DNA of 64,000 nt from Aplidium turbinatum (taxonomy: Eukaryota > Chordata > Ascidiacea > Aplousobranchia > Polyclinidae), in assembly GCA_918807975.1 (NCBI GenBank), contig OU964918.1, positions 42,330,477 through 42,394,476 on the forward strand. Reading direction: 5' to 3'. The notes under the pieces were generated by a model. The model was not told the DNA's origin and did no database searches. It worked only from the letters and a program-made list of their open reading frames with translations. Positions 57,551 through 64,000 of this stretch are shown here, in pieces; the first letter of the stretch is position 1, and the number at the start of each line of letters is the position of its first letter. A program made the position numbers and the translations under genes.

Positions 57551-60500
57551 ATGGCTGCGTTGAACACATACCAGTGTTTGCTTGCCCGGTCGTTGGGATG
57601 TTTATCTCACCACACATCGCTTTGTCGAATGCTACATTTCAACAATCTTTCCCATGAAAAATATGCTCCTCTTCGAAGTGATGCAAATCGCCGCTCGGAC
57701 ACATTTTTAGAGAACTATGATGACATGGCAAAACTGGTAGAAGAGTTAAAAAACAAAACATCAAAAATCTCCCTCGGAGGCAACGAGAGGGCGAGGATGC
57801 GTCACACGGAAAAAGGCAAGTTGCTGCCTCGTCAACGAATTCAAGGCTTGATTGACCCGGGATCTGCTTTTCTTGAGTTCTCACAACTGGCAGGATATGA
57901 GCTGTATGGAAACGAGGAAGTTCCTGCAGGGGGAATCATTACTGGGATTGGAAAGTAATGTACTTTGCTGGATGCGTGAAAAAATATTTAATATTGCGCA
58001 ATCGTTTTAAAATAACGAGGCTTGAGGTACTCGAATACTGATGTTGTATTGGTAGGCTATACAGTACAAGTGAAGAATGTTAAAAACTGTATGCAGATAT
58101 TTTCTGTAAAAAAAAAATGCAAGCTATTTTCATTGTAGTTTTGAAGGCATTGAAGTGCAATATCTGATTGTCAGTGTTAACTGCCATTATAATATCTCAA
58201 TTGTATTATAGTTATCACTACATTTATCCAGCAAAATCCATCTTTTTTAGTTGACTTTACGTCTGTAAACATAAATCAATCAAAAAAGATGGGATTTTGC
58301 TAGTTGGACATCCTTGCACTGCAGAGTAGCGGGGCGTGAATGCATGATCGTTGCAAACGATGCTACTGTGAAGGGCGGATCGTATTATCCAATCACTGTG
58401 AAGAAGCATTTGAGGGCTCAAGAGATAGCCAGAGAGAATCACCTTCCATGCATTTATATGGTGGACTCTGGAGGAGCGAATCTTCCTCGCCAGGCCGACG
58501 TCTTTCCCGATCGTGACCATTTTGGAAGAATTTTTTACAACCAAGCAACAATGTCGGCAGCCGGGATTGCTCAGGTAGCTTTTCTCATTTGTAATGAAAG
58601 CTGCTCTGCTTTTTGCGTTTTCCAATGCTCTGCTTGGAAAGCGATAAAAAACTGGAACTGCTGTCGTAGTGGCTGCTAGGCAGTTTTGCTTTTGCTAAAT
58701 TGTGCTTTTTTTATACCATCGGCTCGTTGTAGTGGTAAGTTTTGATGCAACCTTCACCTGTCTTTTGCATTAGTTGGACTGGATAAGCTAAGCTCCAGTT
58801 TTAAATAATTTTATATTGTCATGCCGATACTTAATCAATATGAAACATTACAGATAGCATTGGTGATGGGATCGTGCACTGCGGGAGGAGCGTATGTGCC
58901 CGCCATGGCAGATGAGAGCGTGATTGTCAGAAAGCAAGGGACTATATTCTTGGGAGGACCACCTCTTGTTCAAGCTGCTACTGGTTAGTTGACTAGGTGG
59001 TTGAGGTATTCATGGAATTCAGGATTGTAAAGTGGTAAATTTCTTTAATACAGATTTTCGGAAGGCTACTCACTGTTAAACGTATTAGGAAAAGCTCGAA
59101 TGCTGTTAAATTAACTGCTGAATCATTGATTCATTCCGGTATAGGAAGAAACATCATTATATATTTGGAATGCTTAGTCTACGTTTTTTGCACTTTGCCT
59201 CGTTGCAGTCGTAAGTATGCAGCCTTTACCTGTTTTTTTTCGTGATTGCCGTTGAATTGATGCTTCATAGGTATGTTCTTAATGTTCAGGTGAGAAAGTG
59301 TCAGCCGAAGATCTGGGTGGAGCCGACCTACACTGCGCTCAGTCAGGTGTGACAGACCATTACGCGTTGGACGACCGGCATGCTTTGCATATTGCTAAAG
59401 GAATAGTGAACAACCTGAACTACCGTAAGGAAGTAGACGTTGCTTTGGAAGATAGTGAGGTTTGTTGTTGTGTAACATTTCCTGTGCTATGTTTTAATTG
59501 TTTCCTTTTATGAAACATGACGTCTGCATTTTTGTTTAAAATAAAATTGTTGTACATTTTATTCTTGCTCTGTCCGTCGCATTTACTCATGAAAATACTG
59601 TAAACAGCTTTTAATTACATTTATCCGTTATTCTAAACTTTGTCTTTTACCTACCACTTACGTCAACAGGAACCTTTATACGACGCCGATGAGTTGTATG
59701 GAATAGTTGGAACCAACCTGAAGCGAACGTTCGATGTGCGGCAAGTGATAGCAAGATTTGTCGACGGAAGCAGGTTGGCTTGTTTTTCCCCTGGTATTGG
59801 CGCCATTCGACGTAACTAGCGGTCTGGTTTCAGTCTTGGCATTCCCAGATAGATCCACTGAAGGATTGCAGCGACTTTTAGACATCACACGAATTGTTCA
59901 CACCCAAAAAGGCCACGTTGATATTTTTGGTAGATGAAAGACTCGGAAGAAAACTATTTTATAGAAAATGCATTTGTATTTATTTGCAGTTGTTGAACAG
60001 TAAAACACAAAATATGTTTTAATCTTTATTAACTGATTTCCCTTGTAGTATCGAAATACAGCAAATGTTTTGTTATTACAATTTTGTTGTAAAGTCTTGC
60101 CTCGCATGCAATTCATCCAGACGAACTTTTAAAGCTCATTGTTAGCATCGAATCATGCACGTGCCTTCCCTGAACCCGTACAAACGGTTTTAAATTTGTT
60201 TGTTTTGTTATAGATTTAACGAGTTTAAGAAACAATACGGAGACACTTTAGTATGCGGGTTTTCACGGGTGTATGGAATCCCCGTTGGTATCATCGGGAA
60301 CAATGGAGTTCTATTCTCTGAATCCGCGCTCAAGGGAACGCATTTCATCGAGTTGTGCTGTCAGCGAAAGATACCACTTCTGTTTCTACAGAACATAACA
60401 GGTATCGTGATCCATTCACATGTTTTTTTCTTCTATTAAGTCTTTCAAATTTTATTGGCACCAGTAGTCTACTATTGGGCGAATTTTTCCGCAACAGTAT

Positions 60501-61456
60501 TGCTCGCTGAAAAGTCCCACTTGCTGCACTGGGTAAGAGCGCACAACAGTCCATTGTTGGGACCCAAAAAAGTTTATGTAGCGATGAATATGAAGCAAAA
60601 ACTAACCCGATTCGCACTTAAATTAATGGAGAAATGCAATTAGGATTCATGGTTGGACGTGAGGCGGAAGCGGGAGGGATCGCTAAGGATGGTGCAAAGA
60701 TGGTGACCGCGGTGGCTTGCGCCAAAGTACCGAAGATAACGGTGATTCTGGGAGGTTCTTATGGGGCAGGAAACTATGGAATGTGCGGCCGATCATATCA
60801 ACCAAGGTGTGATTTATAATTTTATATTAACACACGAGGTATCGTTAATTCATCTTTTTTTTTTGTCCCTTACCACTCTAAGGATTTTTTTCACTCGGGT
60901 TCCTGTTTATTTTGTGCTATGATTAATAAGTAACTCTTGAAAACAAGTTTTAACCTAATTTCATTCAAATATCCTATTTAAATGGACCCGAAATGAAAGT
61001 TTTATTTACTATGTTAATGCTTTGCCAGGTTTGCATACATGTGGCCGAACGCCCGTATATCAGTGATGGGGGGAGAGCAGGCCGCTACTGTGCTCGCTAC
61101 CATCACCAGAGAGCAAAGATTGAGAGAGGGGAAGACGTTTAGTGAAGCAGAAGAAAAAGAACTTAAAGATCCGATCATTAAGAGGTCAGTCAATAAAGAT
61201 CTCACAGATCTCATCTCACATATTTACTTCAAACACCAATCTGCTGCATTTTTTTTCATTCCAGTCTGGCAACAACAATGTTCTTTTTGATCTATGTAGG
61301 TTTGAAGCGGAAGGCAATCCCTACTACGCCAGTGCGAGGTTGTGGGACGACGGTGTCATCGACCCTGTAGACACCCGGAAAATCATCGGTCTTAGCCTCA
61401 GTGCCGCCTTGAATGCTCGCATCCCGAAAACAAACTTTGGCATTTTTCGAATGTGA
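57551..61456 (+). CDS. MCCC2: 3-methylcrotonyl-CoA carboxylase beta (carboxyltransferase) subunit
   Basis: MCCC2 transfers carboxyl from biotin on MCCC1 to 3-methylcrotonyl-CoA in the mitochondrial matrix (leucine breakdown). Nine coding exons with consistent phases: 57551-57954, 58325-58574, 58854-58983, 59290-59459, 59670-59773, 60214-60401, 60644-60806, 61029-61184, 61300-61456; total 573 residues, against 563 in human. Landmarks: mitochondrial-type N-terminus ([16 protein letters not shown]), [141 protein letters not shown] and the C-terminus KTNFGIFRM. No lesion seen; human has 17 exons, so this gene is intron-poor. TTCTCAACAG stands 20 nt before the ATG. Confidence 0.97.
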
Positions 61457-62099
61457 TCGTACTGACAGTGACAAAATGCTAAGTTGTTGGAACGGGGTTT
61501 CTGGTCATGCCAATTACACGCGGTCACGCCATGTTAGCATTCTTTTTTCATTTATTTCGTAAATTATTATGTTTTTTTATTTCCAACGTGTCAGTTCATT
61601 TTACTGTCGATTTCATATCGATGTTTTTTGATCATGTAATATCTTCTGCTCACGGTGATGGTTGGTGCAGTCACTTCAGGTTGGTGATGTACAGTAGCTC
61701 ATTCCTATTGTTATGCCTAACTACTTTACCCGCTGTTGCTTTTAAACAATTCTATTGATGATGTTTTTGCCAAAGTGTGTTGAATACATATTGTCAAGGT
61801 TTTAGTCTTCGACTGCAAGTCGCATCCAGGAGCCACTCCTTCGAGAGTTTATGATTAGGATAACAAGCCACCAGGGGCATAGCCAGTGCAGGAAGTTATA
61901 CAATTATAGATATCCCGAAGCCAGTGTCTTCCTTGTGGAAAAATAAACCTTTGCACGGTGTTTGTGAAAGCCAGACCACATAACTTGCGCCCAACAAACG
62001 TTCGCCCAATGCGAAGTGATTGTGGGTGGTAACAATCTGTGAGTCACCAATTCAATGCCGGGATAGGGATAGCTAGGAGTGGAAGAAGAACTCCTCAAG
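61457..62099. other. 3' flank of MCCC2
   Basis: Presumed 3' untranslated region and spacer. No clear AATAAA until about 61941. No other gene seen. Confidence 0.45.
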
Positions 62100-62391
62100 A
62101 CTTCAAAGTTTCATTTCCGACACCAGCCCCCACCCAACCGGAATGCATTTGCCAAGGAAGGCCTGGGTGCGACTCAACCGCCTGCGCACTGGCGTCGGAC
62201 TATTCCGCTCCAACATGCACAAATAGGGGATGGCTCCATGCGCGATCTGTGAGTGCGGCAAGGAGTAACAAACCGCAGACCACACCCAGGGACCACACCA
62301 TCTGTAACTGCGCCAAGTGGTCTGCGTGAACTGGATGACGAATCAATTAAATGGCTGCTCGACACCTGCCCAAACATCTAGACCGCGTCGC
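62100..62391 (+). mobile_element. LINE 3' fragment, same family as at 940-1345
   Basis: The frame reads HLPRKAWVRLNRLRTGVGLF, SNMHK, stop, GMAPCAICECGKE, stop, QTADH; after a shift it ends LDDESIKWLLDTCPNI and a stop at about 62391. This is the LINE ORF2 C-terminus with its Cys-Cys-His knuckle. Several lesions; 5' sequence absent. Confidence 0.8.
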
Positions 62392-62754
62392 CGCCACTGC
62401 TCAAGGGTGATAAAAGGCAGAACCCTTCGACCCTTGAAGTGGCGAAGAAGAATGCTCTTGAAACGCACATTCAAAATAGCGTTTAGCCTCTTTGCAGTGG
62501 AAGGCTGCCGTTTAAGTTTGCTTTTATCGCGCTACAACTGCTGTTGTTGAAGATCTTGAATGAGGTCTTGCATGAGCGTCCAATTGAACTTCTCAGAGCT
62601 TCCTACCTTTACCACGGAAGGCACTTTAACATTACCCACTCGTCGAAGAGGTACGCAATCATGCGTGACATGTTCACTCGCGATTCAGCTGATTTCAGTC
62701 ATGTGACCTCACACGTGATATTCTGATCGAAAAATTTTGATACAAACCACAACC

Positions 62755-62826
62755 ACCGTTGCCTAATGGTTAGGGCAGAGGAGTAGTAATTTCGATTTCG
62801 TGGGTTCGATTCCCACCCTCTGCTAA
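62755..62826 (+). repeat. tRNA-like sequence (SINE head or tRNA relic)
   Basis: TGCCTAATGGTTAGGGC resembles an A box/D arm and GTGGGTTCGATTCCCAC is a perfect T arm with B box. The acceptor strands do not pair (ACCACCG against CCTCTGC); instead GCAGAGG before the middle pairs with CCTCTGC at the end. It is therefore more likely a SINE head or decayed tRNA than a working gene. Confidence 0.6.
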
Positions 62827-63239
62827 TACTATTTTTTCTTCTGCAACTGAACTAAGTGCAAGAAGGATCTTAATGACGGGCTGACTGCAATCAATGGAGT
62901 TTATAAGGAAAATTGTGACTAAACAAAACACAAAGCAATTTCACATTGAAAAGCAGGCGCTCTTCGACGAGTGGGTGATGTAAAAGTGCCTACCCTTTAC
63001 CACTGCCCAACAGTTTGCCGTTTTATTATCAGTGAGAAGCATATTTTAAAGCTCTAAAAGATATTGCAATGCCATGAAAGCTATGATGTGTTTGTGTGCT
63101 CACTCAGCGTGGACATCGCAACGTAAACGTTACGGTAAGCTATTTTTGTGTCATCATTTTTCCAAATCCCGAAGTTCTCAAATGGGATGACATCAGACAT
63201 CATTGCCAATAAACATGATAACACAATACTTATCCAATA
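62827..63239. other. No recognised gene
   Basis: Nothing supported on either strand. Confidence 0.5.
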
Positions 63240-64000
63240 TAGTACAAAACTACTTTATTGGTACAGTAAGTAAAAAGTAAACATTAACAAAACAAAATTA
63301 GGTCAATATCAGCACAAATGCAAAATACATTTCAATACAAAGAGACGGCTTTTTAAGAAAACTTCAACAATGGTTATCTTGTGGCTTGTGTGACGGTGTG
63401 AGGAAAACGTGGTTTACCAAATCATATTAAATACCGCACCATATATAAAAGAAACCCAGTAGTCAGGCAGTATCTTCGCACCTCGGTGAAGTTTTATCTG
63501 TTTCCGTGTTACAACAGATGGCAGGTACAAGATACTGCATCAACATACATGCCAATGACCAACGTCAGGTGGCAAGAAACACAATGAAAACACATGTCCG
63601 CATTCCATAAAAAATTAAGCATTGACAACCATAATCGTAGGAGAATAAAACAATTTGGGGATGCGAATAAAATTTTCCAAATTTTGTCTTTGTAAATGAT
63701 GGTTATGTGCCTGATCTGATACAGACGTTGGCGATCATGGTCTTCCAAACTTCTCTGTGATTTGACATCCGTAAATATATTGTTTAAAACGAGGAATTTA
63801 CGATTTTTTACAATTGGCCCAAGTTTGGGATGTTTTGTTTGTAGCGGGTGAGCGACCGCATCCACATCTCCTACCGCACGGCCATGTTGACAACCCTATA
63901 TCATAGCCATCAATAGTGAACCGAACGGCTTGACAGCCACGTATAACACAAGTGTATTACAGTGTTAATAAAATGCAATACATCCTTCGAATAAGCGCGA
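63240..64000 (-). other. Possible 3' end of a minus-strand transcript
   Basis: On the minus strand an AATAAA lies at about 63252-63257 with cleavage expected shortly below it. The open stretch 63865-63509 (beginning MDAVAHPLQTKHPKLGPI) shows no domain I know, so this may be untranslated sequence of a gene lying outside the window. Confidence 0.3.

Noticed and set aside
62755-62826. A working tRNA gene
   Set aside because: The T arm is perfect, but the acceptor strands do not pair and no sound anticodon arm forms.
63509-63865. A 118-residue minus-strand protein
   Set aside because: No known domain, no splice or start context, and it lies where a 3' untranslated region is more likely.

Overview
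The window is animal nuclear DNA (my rough estimate is 35-37% GC, introns with GT/AG ends, no bacterial gene layout). Four host genes are recognisable: TOLLIP (minus strand, 5' end, 1-1631) and a plus-strand cluster MRPL41 - LTO1 - MCCC2 (54963-61456). Short introns, close gene spacing and a pyrimidine-AG just before several start codons would suit a tunicate or another compact invertebrate genome, but the species cannot be named from this sequence.

The roughly 53 kb between TOLLIP and MRPL41 holds no host gene that I can support. It is almost solid mobile DNA, much of it nested. From left to right: a 592-bp Mutator-type miniature element (1769-2360); a CR1-like LINE (3500-6930) split by a hAT element (4915-6746); a palindromic element (7305-8036); a hAT with AAACCCAGAT subterminal repeats (9340-10123); a multi-level nest of hAT-type elements (10653-18933); a deleted hAT (18985-20202); an endonuclease fragment of an R2/NeSL-like LINE (about 20345-20775); a hAT (20939-27004) carrying a P-element-like transposon (21774-26194); a small hAT (27082-27636); a 10.2-kb foldback element made of 25 copies of a ~393-bp unit (27969-38216); a hAT with GGCGGACA repeats (38707-39718); a 9-kb Mutator-like element with a spliced PHD-FLYWCH-MULE transposase gene (41608-50613) that is itself loaded with small hATs and a SINE; and a near-perfect palindromic foldback element (51231-54330) split by another hAT (51796-53060). 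Most boundaries were set by matching terminal inverted repeats plus target-site duplications (8 bp for hAT, 9 bp for MULE).

The host genes at the right end are metabolic or organellar: MRPL41 is a mitochondrial large-subunit ribosomal protein, LTO1 belongs to the Yae1/Lto1 adaptor that brings Fe-S cluster insertion to ABCE1, and MCCC2 is the carboxyltransferase subunit of mitochondrial 3-methylcrotonyl-CoA carboxylase (leucine breakdown). All three lie on one strand within 6.5 kb.

The most unusual signals are: (i) the heptamer TAGGCTA/TAGCCTA, seen about fifty times by eye and present as 5-bp insertions at TA dinucleotides when paralogous repeat units are compared, which looks like transposon excision footprints; (ii) the giant foldback satellite element; (iii) the apparently intact PHD-FLYWCH Mutator element with a matching miniature derivative; and (iv) one ~40-bp palindromic motif shared by several unrelated elements.
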